From Mycolicibacterium sp. CBMA 234 (lineage in GTDB: Bacteria > Actinomycetota > Actinomycetes > Mycobacteriales > Mycobacteriaceae), in NCBI RefSeq assembly GCF_009729415.1, contig NZ_MPKW01000018.1:310001-374000 (forward strand): a stretch of 64,000 bases of DNA, written 5' to 3'. The first letter of the stretch is position 1. Each line of letters starts with the position of its first letter. Of the stretch, positions 9,627 to 20,077 are shown piece by piece. The notes beneath the pieces are model-generated. The model saw only the letters and a program-made list of their open reading frames with translations, ran no database searches and was not told the DNA's origin. The position numbers were made by a program, and so were the translations under genes.

Positions 9627-10480
9627 CGGTACTGACCCGAGCTCGTGGCGAGCTGTCCGGTCTCACCGAACAATTCAGGCTGCCATCGATTCAGCAGGTC
9701 CGTGTTGTCCACGTCGTTGGGGTGGAAGCCGACGGTGTTGTACTTGCGTAGCCGTTGACGCACAGTACGTTTGAGAAACGGCGAACGACGCAGGTTCCAC
9801 ACGCTACGGAACAGGCGCGTAGGGCGGTAGGTAGCGCGATCCGCGAGCAGGGACATCACGGTGAATGCCACAACGCTGCCGACGAAGGTGCATGTCACCA
9901 TTCGCATGGTCCAGATGCGACGCCGCTCGCTGCCGCCTACCGCGCGGTACACGTCGAAGGCGACGGCACGGTGCTCTGATTCTTCATATGCATGCCATAG
10001 CAACATCTTTCGCACCTCAGATCCTCCAAGCAGAGCCTGCGCGTCCGGGTCGCTGAGCAATGCTTCGGCGAATACGGCGGTGAAATGCTCCAATGCCGCG
10101 GTTATCGCCAGGCATGTCAACGGCGAATATCGGCGTTCATCCCATCGCAGCGCTTTGCCGGTGAACCGGTCATTGAACCTGGTGGGGTAGCCCAACTGCT
10201 GCAGCCGTTCGTTGAGCGCAACGTGCTCGCGGCTGTGCGTCACTTCCTGGCCGATGAATCCTTTGACCTGTTCTTTCAGCAGGGGGTCGGTGACCTGATC
10301 GGCATAGTGGCGGACCGATCGTACGAAGAATTCCTCGCCTTCGGGGAAGGTCGAGGACAGGTAAGCGATGACGTGACTGAGCACCAAATCGCCCTGGACG
10401 TAGTGACGGTCGGTTACGCCGCCGGAATAGTCGAAGTGGATGCGGCGGGCGTGGATAGGGCGCGGGTGTGTGTCAGCCAT
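9623..10480 (-). CDS. PF10118-family metal-dependent (di-iron, ferritin-like) protein
   Basis: 285 residues. The PF10118 family (annotated metal-dependent hydrolase) is recognisable from its carboxylate/histidine helices: QEVTHSREHVALN, AALEHFTAVFAEA and HAYEESEHRAVAFDVY. These resemble the ExxH repeats of ferritin-like di-iron enzymes. I infer a non-haem di-iron oxygenase or hydrolase acting on a hydrophobic substrate; no substrate is established. One hydrophobic segment (about 196-213) may associate with the membrane. It overlaps the upstream TetR gene by 8 nt and the downstream methyltransferase by 4 nt. This indicates translational coupling in one operon. Confidence 0.82.
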   Translation of the reverse strand: MADTHPRPIHARRIHFDYSGGVTDRHYVQGDLVLSHVIAYLSSTFPEGEEFFVRSVRHYADQVTDPLLKEQVKGFIGQEVTHSREHVALNERLQQLGYPTRFNDRFTGKALRWDERRYSPLTCLAITAALEHFTAVFAEALLSDPDAQALLGGSEVRKMLLWHAYEESEHRAVAFDVYRAVGGSERRRIWTMRMVTCTFVGSVVAFTVMSLLADRATYRPTRLFRSVWNLRRSPFLKRTVRQRLRKYNTVGFHPNDVDNTDLLNRWQPELFGETGQLATSSGQYR

Positions 10481-11117
10481 GCGATTCTCCGATGGTCGTC
10501 TGGATCAACATTCCGGTGAAGAAGGCGCGCACTTCGGCGATCTTCTTCCGGTGACTCTCACGTGTCAGGTCGTAGAGGCTGAGTCCGTCGTATAGTGCGG
10601 AAACGGTGCGCAGCAACACTTCCATCAACTGTTCGGTGGCGGGATCGGTGAAATATTCGGCGCCCTCCTGGCGCAAAATGTCGATGTACATGTCATCCCA
10701 GGTCGACATCAGGGCACGCAGTTCTGAGTCGTGGCGGGCCGCGATCGAGAGTTCCATCAACGCGCGGCATTCGGGTTGTTCGTAGTACGACCACAGGAGG
10801 TCCAGCGCTGCTGCTGGGGTGCGCTGTTGCGGATCGATCCCTGCCATCCGGGCTTCGAAGTCCTTGGCGCGCTTGGCTACCAAGTGACTGGCAGCTGCAT
10901 TCACCAGCGCAGCCTTGGTGGGGAAGTGGTGCGCAAGGGCACCGCGAGAGACCCTTGCTCGCCGAACGATGTCATTTGTGGACGTGGCGGCATAGCCCTT
11001 GTCGACGATGCACCACAACGTGGCCTCCAGTAGACGCAACCGCATCGCTGCCACTCGTTCCTCACGAGGTATGCGAACTCGTTCGTCGGCGTTGCGGTGG
11101 CGGATACCTGATGCCAT
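10473..11117 (-). CDS. TetR/AcrR family transcriptional regulator
   Basis: 214 residues. The N-terminal helix-turn-helix is typical of TetR: LLEATLWCIVDKGYAATSTND, then VSRGALAHHFPTKAALVNAA, about residues 28-78. The rest is the ligand-binding and dimerisation domain, which gives no clue to the ligand. It heads the cassette with the PF10118 protein and the ICMT-like methyltransferase. A 30-bp palindrome just upstream (11139-11168) is the likely operator, so the protein probably represses its own operon. The start at 11117 is 21 nt from the palindrome. It is divergent from the SAM methyltransferase at 11262, which may share the operator. Confidence 0.88.
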   Translation of the reverse strand: MASGIRHRNADERVRIPREERVAAMRLRLLEATLWCIVDKGYAATSTNDIVRRARVSRGALAHHFPTKAALVNAAASHLVAKRAKDFEARMAGIDPQQRTPAAALDLLWSYYEQPECRALMELSIAARHDSELRALMSTWDDMYIDILRQEGAEYFTDPATEQLMEVLLRTVSALYDGLSLYDLTRESHRKKIAEVRAFFTGMLIQTTIGESHG

Positions 11118-11138
11118 GTCGGAACGCTAGCCCCGATT

Positions 11139-11168
11139 TCACAAACAGGCAAGCCTGCCTGTTTGTGA
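11139..11168. promoter_or_regulatory. Palindromic operator, probable TetR binding site
   Basis: Two perfect 13-nt arms (tcacaaacaggca and its complement, 11139-11151 and 11156-11168) flank a 4-nt centre. It lies in the 144-nt gap between the TetR gene and the divergent methyltransferase. Size and symmetry fit a TetR-dimer site. No U-run follows, so a terminator is unlikely. Confidence 0.75.
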
Positions 11169-11261
11169 TGTGCGAATACCCAGTGGGAGCGGACCGCGGC
11201 GCGGTGAGTTGCTGATGGTTAGTATCGTCATCAAAAGGCATGAGGTGGAGGTGAATTCGGC

Positions 11262-11930
11262 GTGGCTGACGACGCTGCCGCGGTATCCGATTTCGAGACC
11301 GATATCCGCGACGGCTACGACCGCGCGGCCGAGAGGTACGTCCAGCGCTTCCAGCATCATCTCGACGAGAGCCCTGTGGACCAGGCCGTGATTGGCGCAT
11401 TCGCCCGGTTGGTCGCCCGCAGCGCGACGCCGCGGGTGCTGGACGTGGGCTGCGGTACCGGGGTGGCGACCGCGGCGCTTGCCGCTGCTGGGCTCGACGT
11501 CACCGGAATCGATTTGTCTCCCAGCATGATTGCGCAGGCGCGCCGGCTCAACCCGGGTCTGCCGTTTCGAGTCGGGTCGATGCTGGACCTCGATGTCGCC
11601 GACGGCAGCGCCGGTGGGCTCTGTGCCTGGTACTCGATCATCCATGTACCGGACTCACACCTAGCGGGCGTCTTCGCCGAGTTCCGCCGGGTGCTGGTGC
11701 CCGATGGCCTGGTGCTGTTGGCCTTCCAGGTTGGCGACGAACCGCGAGTGCTGACGGACTTCGACGGGCAACAGGTGAACTTGACGTTCATCCGCCGCCA
11801 ACCGGACTTTGTCGCAGATCTGTTGTCGAGCAGCGGATTTCGCGTGTACGCGGAATTGGTCCGGCAACCCGACGGCGGTGGACTCGAGTCCACCCCGCAG
11901 GGGTATGTCATCGCGCGTCGAACTGCCTGA
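11262..11930 (+). CDS. Class I SAM-dependent methyltransferase
   Basis: 222 residues. The Rossmann motif I is LDVGCGTGVATAALA (about residues 59-73), followed by the acidic VTGIDLSPSMI (motif II) and the SIIHVP region. This is the standard class I methyltransferase of the UbiE/Methyltransf_11 type. The substrate is not predictable. A GTG start is chosen at 11262, downstream of a purine-rich GAGGTGGAGGTG stretch. It is divergent from the TetR cassette, whose operator lies about 95 nt upstream, so it may belong to the same regulon. The 156-nt gap to ligA holds only the ligA promoter. Confidence 0.82.
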   Translation: MADDAAAVSDFETDIRDGYDRAAERYVQRFQHHLDESPVDQAVIGAFARLVARSATPRVLDVGCGTGVATAALAAAGLDVTGIDLSPSMIAQARRLNPGLPFRVGSMLDLDVADGSAGGLCAWYSIIHVPDSHLAGVFAEFRRVLVPDGLVLLAFQVGDEPRVLTDFDGQQVNLTFIRRQPDFVADLLSSSGFRVYAELVRQPDGGGLESTPQGYVIARRTA

Positions 11931-12074
11931 CCAACCGCCAACGCCGAAAACATCGGCCGGCGCTGCTGCCGCTGGGCGGCACCGCGGACCCGGCTCCGGC
12001 ATCAGCCTGGACGGTCCTCGTGGCGTGGGTGCCGTCGTTGGGGATCGTCGCGGCTTGATGTCATAGCGCTTCGC

Positions 12075-14162
<2,088 letters not shown>

Positions 14163-14199
14163 GGCGACGACTCTCGCGTCTGACGCGCCAGCGTTCTGG

Positions 14200-15771
14200 C
14201 TAGCGGTACCCGTGCCGCATGTCGTCGACGATCAGCGGATGCTCCAGCGTCGACGGCGGCAGGTGCTGCGGCGCCATGTCAGGAGCGAACACCGTCGCGG
14301 CGGCCAGCACCTGAGGAGTCAGAAACCGCAGTGGCGGAGCATCTTTGGGTAACTCGGGGACGGGCGGCACCGGACCGCGACGCGCCAGGGTGAAGCCCCA
14401 GTCGCCGAACGTCGGCACCTGTACGTGATACGGCGTCACCGCCAGCCCCACCGAGGCAATGGTGGATACCGTGCGCCAGAACACCATTGGAGTGGAGTAC
14501 GGGCTGCCGGACTGCGTCACCATCAGCCCCTGTGGTGCGAGGGCCTGCTTCACCAAGGTGTAGAATTCGGCTGAATACAGCCGTCCCAGTACCGGGTTGT
14601 CGGGGTCGGGAAGGTCGACGATGATGGCGTCGAAGCCGCCGGGCGGCACCACGTCCGGGTGCGGGACCCGAAGCCACGTCATGGCGTCGTCAAGAATCAG
14701 GTGCACCCGCGGATTGTCGAGCGCGCCGGCGTTGGCGTCGCGCAACGTCGTTCGCGCCACCGCCACCATGGCAGGGTCCAGCTCGACCTGAACGATACGA
14801 TCGATACCCTTCTGGCGCAGCAATTCCCGTGCCGCCAGGCCGTCGCCGCCGCCGATTACCAGCACCGAGCGGGCGCCCTGGCCCAACGCGGGATACACCA
14901 GCGACTCGGTGTACCGGTATTCGTCACGGGTCGAGAACTGCAGTCCGCCATCGAGATACAGCCGGGTGTCATCACCGCTCCGGGTCACGACGATCTCTTG
15001 ATAGGACGAATGCTGGTAGGCCACAATCGGATCGGCGTAGAGCCGCTGCCGGGCCGTGGTCTCGATGCCGTCGGCCGCGGCCATCAGAGCGGCCAGCAGA
15101 GCGAAGGCCAACACCAGGGCGCTCACCGCCCCGAGGAATTCCCGTCGGCTCAGAATCCGGCGGAGGAGAAAGACCGAAACCACTGCGGCGGCAGCCAGAT
15201 TGATCATTCCGGTGGCCGCGGCGCCGCGGATCATGCCGAGGTGCGGCAGCACCAGGAATGGCCATGCCAGTCCGCCCAACAGTGCGCCCAGATAGTCGGC
15301 GGCGTTGAGGTTGGCCAGTACCCGTCCGGCGTCAGTAGCGCCGGCTACTCGGCCCCGTTGCAGCAGCGTCATCAGCAAGGGCACTTCGGCGCCGACCAAT
15401 CCGCCGATCAACGCCGTTGCGATGCCCAGCACCCAGCCGGAGTCGCCGATGACCGCGAACGTCACATACAGGGCCGTCGCCGACAGGCCTCCGACGACGC
15501 CCAACAGCGTCTCCACCGCGATGAAGCTGATGGCCGCCCGCGCCAGCAGCGCCTTGGCCAGCAGCCCACCGACACCCAGTGCGGCCACATAGCCGGCGAC
15601 GATCAGTGACGTCGAGACGATGCCGCCGCCGTTCAGACTCGTCGAAAGGGTCAGCAGCGCAAGCTCATAGACGATGCCGCACGCCGCGCAGGCTGCCACC
15701 GCGGCCAATAGCAATGCCCGCCAACGCGTTCCGACAACCGGGGCCTCGGCCTCGGCGGTCTCGGTGACCAT
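14200..15771 (-). CDS. speE: Polyamine aminopropyltransferase (spermidine synthase) with N-terminal membrane domain
   Basis: 523 residues, the same length as Mtb Rv2601 (speE). The first about 215 residues form around seven transmembrane helices. The C-terminal half is the spermidine-synthase Rossmann domain with RYTESLVYPAL, LVIGGGDGLAARELL (motif I) and FDAIIVDLPDPDNP (motif with catalytic Asp). Classical SpeE transfers aminopropyl from decarboxylated SAM to putrescine. In the membrane-fused form the true substrate is unproven. It is the last gene of a four-gene operon (DUF4178, DUF4247, DUF350, speE), with its ATG overlapping the DUF350 stop by 1 nt. The enzyme faces the convergent ligA. 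Confidence 0.9.
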   Translation of the reverse strand: MVTETAEAEAPVVGTRWRALLLAAVAACAACGIVYELALLTLSTSLNGGGIVSTSLIVAGYVAALGVGGLLAKALLARAAISFIAVETLLGVVGGLSATALYVTFAVIGDSGWVLGIATALIGGLVGAEVPLLMTLLQRGRVAGATDAGRVLANLNAADYLGALLGGLAWPFLVLPHLGMIRGAAATGMINLAAAAVVSVFLLRRILSRREFLGAVSALVLAFALLAALMAAADGIETTARQRLYADPIVAYQHSSYQEIVVTRSGDDTRLYLDGGLQFSTRDEYRYTESLVYPALGQGARSVLVIGGGDGLAARELLRQKGIDRIVQVELDPAMVAVARTTLRDANAGALDNPRVHLILDDAMTWLRVPHPDVVPPGGFDAIIVDLPDPDNPVLGRLYSAEFYTLVKQALAPQGLMVTQSGSPYSTPMVFWRTVSTIASVGLAVTPYHVQVPTFGDWGFTLARRGPVPPVPELPKDAPPLRFLTPQVLAAATVFAPDMAPQHLPPSTLEHPLIVDDMRHGYR

Positions 15772-16229
15772 CAGGTGAGGGCGGCGGCGTTGATGCCGCC
15801 GATGGCCAGCAGCACCACGGCGACGGCGACGGACGCCGGGTGGAAGTCTTCGGCGTGGATGTCACTGTTGAAGTGGTCGGGCACCAGCGATTTGAGGACG
15901 ATCAGCGCGAGGCCCTGCAGGATGACGCCGATCAATCCGTACACCAGGGTGTCGATCAGGCCCTGTCCGAGACGGTCCGAGCTGGATCGGATGGCGCAGA
16001 TGACAATCGCGGCCAGGGAGACGTCCATCGCCGCGGTGATGGTCACCGCGTTGGGTCGCCGTTCGACGAAGACTTGGCGGCGCAGGCTGCCCGGCGTCAG
16101 GACGTCGATCATGCCGAAACCCGATGCCAGTACCACCATTCCGATCAGGAAGTAGAGAACCGAGCTGGTCGCGTTCTGGATGATCGCGTCGGTGTGGATG
16201 GTGCCGAAGTCGATGCCGGCCAGGTTCAT
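15771..16229 (-). CDS. DUF350 membrane protein
   Basis: 152 residues with four hydrophobic segments forming two DUF350 repeats (starting SVLYFLIGMVVLASGFGMID and LIDTLVYGLIGVILQGLALI). The family is frequently linked to spermidine-synthase-like and DUF4178/DUF4247 genes. Its function is unknown; transport or membrane support of the SpeE reaction is an inference from context. GAGGAG lies 6 nt upstream of the ATG at 16229, a strong ribosome-binding site. It matches Mtb Rv2600 in size and position and ends in a TGATG overlap with speE. Confidence 0.85.
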   Translation of the reverse strand: MNLAGIDFGTIHTDAIIQNATSSVLYFLIGMVVLASGFGMIDVLTPGSLRRQVFVERRPNAVTITAAMDVSLAAIVICAIRSSSDRLGQGLIDTLVYGLIGVILQGLALIVLKSLVPDHFNSDIHAEDFHPASVAVAVVLLAIGGINAAALT

Positions 16230-16265
16230 GGGGTCTCCTCGGATTTCCTATGGTTGCTTGACGCG

Positions 16266-16682
16266 CTACTTGACGCCGCCTGGCCCGCCTGAGCTGCCGC
16301 CGGAACTGCCCGACGGTGAACCCCGGCTGAAACCCGGGCCCAGGAAGAAGTAGCTGCCGTGGTTGTAGCCGGCACTCAGGCTCTCGAGCCGGATGGTGCA
16401 GGCGTGACTGGATGCCGGACCGACGATCACGATGGCGTCGCTGTAGCGCAGGTAGTAGCTGCCGCTGTCGGTTGCGCGCGCCTGCGGCGGTTGCGCGCGG
16501 GCGATGTTGTCGGCGACGGTGCTCGGCGACCCCGTGCACGTGTACTGGTTGGCGCCGTAGCTCTGATAGTGGTCCTTCACATACGTCCGGACGTTGTGCC
16601 GCATGTTGATGCCGAACACGAGGCAGAGCACCGCGCCGACACCCAGCACCGCGGCGAGAATCAGCATCTTGCCCCGGGTCAT
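16266..16682 (-). CDS. DUF4247 family membrane-anchored protein
   Basis: 138 residues. One N-terminal helix (about 4-26, MLILAAVLGVGAVLCLVFGI) is followed by an extracytoplasmic domain. This includes the NQYTCTGSPSTVADNIARAQPP region and a YYLRYSDAIVIVG strand with two cysteines, probably disulfide-bonded. A Gly/Ser/Pro-rich tail ends the protein. The function is unknown. Order and size match Mtb Rv2599 in the DUF4178-DUF4247-DUF350-speE operon; co-occurrence suggests a shared polyamine- or envelope-related process. The ATG at 16682 follows AGGCGG. Confidence 0.8.
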   Translation of the reverse strand: MTRGKMLILAAVLGVGAVLCLVFGINMRHNVRTYVKDHYQSYGANQYTCTGSPSTVADNIARAQPPQARATDSGSYYLRYSDAIVIVGPASSHACTIRLESLSAGYNHGSYFFLGPGFSRGSPSGSSGGSSGGPGGVK

Positions 16683-16723
16683 GGTCGCCGCCTGCTAGTC
16701 GGGCGCAACCGGCGCGGTGGCAC

Positions 16724-17335
16724 TCAGGACCCGGCCGGGGGAGCGGGGTAGACGGTGAGTTCGCCCGGCGACATGATCTTTCCGGTCGACACTTCCCACG
16801 GCGTGTTCGGCGCCCATTGTTCGAAACTCAGCAGTGCGCTGCGTCCGGCGCTGGCGTAGTCGACGTAGTACATCTCGCCCTGCACAGGTAGGCCCGTCGT
16901 GCCCTCGCAGGTGTAGCGCGCGGTGCCGCGCTCGACCTCGCTGTACTGCACGCCGTCGACGGTGTGCGGACCGCCGGGTTGCAGCGCGAGGTCAGGCCGC
17001 TTGGCCCAGAACGCGAGTTCCAGGCGTCCTTCGTCCTCTTCCACGCTGAACCAAATCGGTTCTCCCTGACCGCCTTCGAGCAGATGCTCCCACCAGGCGA
17101 ACGGACCCTCGTGATAGGTCACCGAGCCGCGCACCACGTAGTCGACGCCGCCGTAACTGACGATCGCACCGGGACCCAACTGCTTGGGACCGAACACCGG
17201 CATGTCGCCGGACTTCAGCGGATCTTGGCGGGCGCTGGGCTTCTCCGGTTTTCGCCCGCGTACGAACGCCAGCACCAGAACGACGACCGCCGCGATCGCC
17301 AGGATGACACCGAGGGCGATCAGAAATGTGCTCAC
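16724..17335 (-). CDS. DUF4178 membrane-anchored protein
   Basis: 203 residues from the chosen GTG. A single N-terminal helix (TFLIALGVILAIAAVVVLVL) leads to a DUF4178 domain whose core includes GAIVSYGGVDYVVRGSVTYHEG, EPIWFSVEEDEGRLELAFW and YTCEGTTGLPVQGEMYYVDY. I prefer the GTG at 17335 to the in-frame GTG at 17365. AAGGA lies about 6 nt upstream of it, and the helix then begins at the N-terminus. It is first in the operon leading to speE and matches Mtb Rv2598. Function unknown. Confidence 0.8.
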   Translation of the reverse strand: MSTFLIALGVILAIAAVVVLVLAFVRGRKPEKPSARQDPLKSGDMPVFGPKQLGPGAIVSYGGVDYVVRGSVTYHEGPFAWWEHLLEGGQGEPIWFSVEEDEGRLELAFWAKRPDLALQPGGPHTVDGVQYSEVERGTARYTCEGTTGLPVQGEMYYVDYASAGRSALLSFEQWAPNTPWEVSTGKIMSPGELTVYPAPPAGS

Positions 17336-17472
17336 GTGCGTCCTTACGCGGGATGCGGCTGACACACCGGCAGTTTGCAGGCGCGCAGCAACAACAATCG
17401 ACCAGACGACGACGTTGCTGACGAGATCACCGGATCTTCACCGGAAATTCTCAGCTCGGGCGCGAGGAGGCG

Positions 17473-18129
17473 CTACCGCACGATGGTGGCCACGATGCCG
17501 GCCAGGTAGCCGAGGCGGGCGACCTCCGACGGCCGGAAGGCCGGTCCGCCCGGACGGCCGAGCATGATCGCGGTGTGCGGATCGCCCAGCGGCGCAGCGG
17601 CCAGGGTGGTGTCGATGTCGCGCCAGAACTGTGGCACCCAGTCTTGCGTGGCGTCCAGGGCAGTGGCGTGTTCCAGCGGCAGCCAGGGCGCCGAGTCGGC
17701 GAGCGTCTCAGGAGCACCGGGGCTGCCGGCGACGCGCTGCGGGGTGGACCCGCTCGTCACGACCACGCACCAGCCGACGCGCAACACTCGCGGCGCCTCG
17801 TCGGCCAGCATCTGCAGTCGGGCGGCCTTGCCTTTGGCCGCCGCCACATGGTCGATCAGTTCGAGTTCGCGATGTGCCTCCAGCAGCCCGGTGTGGGGCC
17901 GAATGCTGTCGACGTACACGCCCTTGAGGCCTTCGGCGGCGGTGATCAGGGAGTCGGGCATGGACCCGAGCGGCAGCTCGACCACGAGATCATCGATCGC
18001 GTAGCCCGGCCCGCGCTCGACGACGTCCAGCGACAGGATGTCGGCGCCGACCGTGCCAAGCGCGACCGCCAACGAGCCGAGGCTACCGGGGCGGTCTTCG
18101 AGCTGGACCCGCAGCAGAAAGGAAGACAC
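17473..18129 (-). CDS. ACT domain-containing protein (Rv3013-like)
   Basis: 218 residues. The N-terminal ACT domain is LRVQLEDRPGSLGSLAVALGTVGADILSLDVVE; a second regulatory/GAF-like region occupies residues 100-218. ACT domains bind amino acids, so a ligand-sensing role is likely, but no enzyme domain is present. It corresponds to Mtb Rv3013, which also lies divergent from gatC. The GTG start at 18129 is 116 nt from gatC. The ligand and partner are unknown; proximity to amino acid and aminoacyl-tRNA genes is only suggestive. Confidence 0.82.
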   Translation of the reverse strand: MSSFLLRVQLEDRPGSLGSLAVALGTVGADILSLDVVERGPGYAIDDLVVELPLGSMPDSLITAAEGLKGVYVDSIRPHTGLLEAHRELELIDHVAAAKGKAARLQMLADEAPRVLRVGWCVVVTSGSTPQRVAGSPGAPETLADSAPWLPLEHATALDATQDWVPQFWRDIDTTLAAAPLGDPHTAIMLGRPGGPAFRPSEVARLGYLAGIVATIVR

Positions 18130-18231
18130 GCATCAACTGTGGCACAGGCACCTGACTACGGCATGACGTGCGGGTGCGGCGCGTGTCACTGCCCGACTCC
18201 GGCTGCATGGTGGGCGCCCGACGGCCCCCAC

Positions 18232-18237
18232 TAGGCT
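18232..18237 (+). promoter_or_regulatory. -10 hexamer of gatC (leaderless)
   Basis: TAGGCT ends 8 nt before the GTG at 18246, consistent with transcription starting at the start codon. Confidence 0.5.
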
Positions 18238-18245
18238 GTTTCGTT

Positions 18246-18545
18246 GTGTCGCAGATTTCTCGGGATGATGTCGCCCATCTGGCGAATCTGGCCCGGCTCG
18301 CCCTGACCGACGGCGAGCTGGACAGCTTCGCCGGCCAACTCGATGCCATCCTGGCGCACGTCGGCAAGATTCAGGCCGTCGACGTCGCTGGTATCGAGGC
18401 CACCGGCAATCCGCTCAAAGAGGTGAACATCACCCGGCCCGATGCGGTCCTGCCCAGCCTGGGACAGGACGCGGCGTTGGCCGAGGCGCCGCGCGCCGAG
18501 GATGGCCGCTTCGCGGTGCCGCGCATCTTGGGAGAAGCAGAATGA
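18246..18545 (+). CDS. gatC: Asp/Glu-tRNA amidotransferase subunit C
   Basis: 99 residues. GatC is the small linker subunit that wraps around GatA and stabilises the GatCAB complex. The family start [17 protein letters not shown] and the C-terminal [21 protein letters not shown] (the belt that contacts GatA/GatB) are both present. A GTG start at 18246 is chosen over the in-frame upstream start at 18168, because the family begins here and a -10 hexamer sits 8 nt upstream. The stop overlaps the gatA start in an ATGA arrangement. Confidence 0.93.
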   Translation: MSQISRDDVAHLANLARLALTDGELDSFAGQLDAILAHVGKIQAVDVAGIEATGNPLKEVNITRPDAVLPSLGQDAALAEAPRAEDGRFAVPRILGEAE

Positions 18546-20026
18546 GCGACCTGATTCGTTTCGACGCCGCCACCCTCGGCGAGAAGATCGCCGCCGGGCA
18601 GGTGTCGGCCACCGAGGTCACCCAGGCGCACCTGGACCAGATCGCCGCCACCGATGAGCGCTACCACGCGTTCCTGCACGTCGGTGCGGACGAGGCGCTG
18701 GCCGCCGCGGCCGAGGTCGACCGCCAGGTTGCCGCCGGTGAGGCCCTCGCGTCGCCGCTGGCCGGAGTTCCGTTGGCGCTCAAGGACGTTTTCACCACCA
18801 CCGATGCGCCGACCACCGCCGGGTCGAAGATTCTGGAGGGCTGGCGCTCGCCGTACGACGCGACCGTCACCGCCAAGCTGCGCGCGGCTGGTATCCCGAT
18901 CCTCGGCAAGACCAACATGGACGAGTTCGCCATGGGTTCGTCCACCGAGAACTCGGCGTACGGCCCGACCCGCAACCCGTGGGACGTCAACCGGGTTCCG
19001 GGCGGTTCCGGCGGCGGTAGCGCCGCGGCCCTCGCTGCGTTCCAGGCGCCGCTGGCGATCGGCACCGACACCGGTGGCTCGATCCGTCAGCCCGCCGCGC
19101 TGACCTCGACCGTCGGCGTCAAGCCCACCTACGGCACGGTGTCGCGGTTCGGCCTGATCGCCTGCGCGTCGTCGCTGGACCAGGGCGGACCATGCGCCCG
19201 CACCGTGCTTGACACCGCGCTGCTGCACCAGGTGATCGCCGGCCACGACCCGCGCGACTCCACCTCCATCGATGCGCCGGTGCCCGACGTGGTCGGTGCG
19301 GCCCGGGCCGGCGCCGCTGGCGACCTGAAGGGCGTCCGCGTCGGTGTGGTCAAGCAGCTGCACAGTGGCGAGGGCTACCAGCCCGGCGTGCTGGCGTCGT
19401 TCAACAACGCGGTGGCCCAGCTGACCGAGCTCGGTGCGGAGATCACCGAGGTGGATTGCCCCCACTTCGACTACTCGATGGCCGCCTACTACCTGATCCT
19501 GCCGTCGGAGGTGTCGTCGAACCTCGCGCGCTTCGATGCCATGCGGTACGGCCTGCGGGTCGGCGACGACGGCACCCACAGCGCCGAAGAGGTCATGGCG
19601 CTGACCCGCGCTGCCGGCTTCGGTCCAGAGGTCAAGCGTCGCATCATGATTGGCACCTACGCGCTCTCGGCGGGCTACTACGACGCCTACTACAACCAGG
19701 CCCAGAAGGTGCGCACCCTGATCGCGCGCGACCTGGACCGGGCGTACGAACAGGTCGACGTGCTGGTGTCCCCGGCGACCCCGACCACCGCGTTCGGACT
19801 GGGGGAGAAGGTCGACGATCCGCTGGCGATGTACCTGTTCGACCTGTGCACGCTGCCGTTGAACCTGGCCGGCCACTGCGGCATGTCGGTGCCGTCGGGC
19901 CTGTCGCCCGACGACAACCTGCCGGTGGGTCTGCAGATCATGGCGCCGGCCTTGGCCGACGACCGGCTGTACCGCGTCGGCGCCGCCTACGAAGCGGCCC
20001 GCGGCGCCCTGCCCACCGCGCTGTAG
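18542..20026 (+). CDS. gatA: Asp/Glu-tRNA amidotransferase subunit A (amidase)
   Basis: 494 residues. It is an amidase-signature enzyme: the Ser-cisSer-Lys triad is visible as Lys81 in PLALKDVF, the Ser in [12 protein letters not shown], and Ser180 in [12 protein letters not shown]. GatA releases ammonia from glutamine, which is channelled to GatB to amidate misacylated Glu-tRNA(Gln) and, in many actinobacteria, Asp-tRNA(Asn). The start overlaps gatC by 4 nt, with GGAG upstream in the gatC end. pfkA follows after 51 nt. Confidence 0.96.
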   Translation: MSDLIRFDAATLGEKIAAGQVSATEVTQAHLDQIAATDERYHAFLHVGADEALAAAAEVDRQVAAGEALASPLAGVPLALKDVFTTTDAPTTAGSKILEGWRSPYDATVTAKLRAAGIPILGKTNMDEFAMGSSTENSAYGPTRNPWDVNRVPGGSGGGSAAALAAFQAPLAIGTDTGGSIRQPAALTSTVGVKPTYGTVSRFGLIACASSLDQGGPCARTVLDTALLHQVIAGHDPRDSTSIDAPVPDVVGAARAGAAGDLKGVRVGVVKQLHSGEGYQPGVLASFNNAVAQLTELGAEITEVDCPHFDYSMAAYYLILPSEVSSNLARFDAMRYGLRVGDDGTHSAEEVMALTRAAGFGPEVKRRIMIGTYALSAGYYDAYYNQAQKVRTLIARDLDRAYEQVDVLVSPATPTTAFGLGEKVDDPLAMYLFDLCTLPLNLAGHCGMSVPSGLSPDDNLPVGLQIMAPALADDRLYRVGAAYEAARGALPTAL

Positions 20027-20077
20027 TCCCTCGCGAGTTCTGCTCGCGTGCCGAGAGAAACCGGCAGTATGGGGGGC

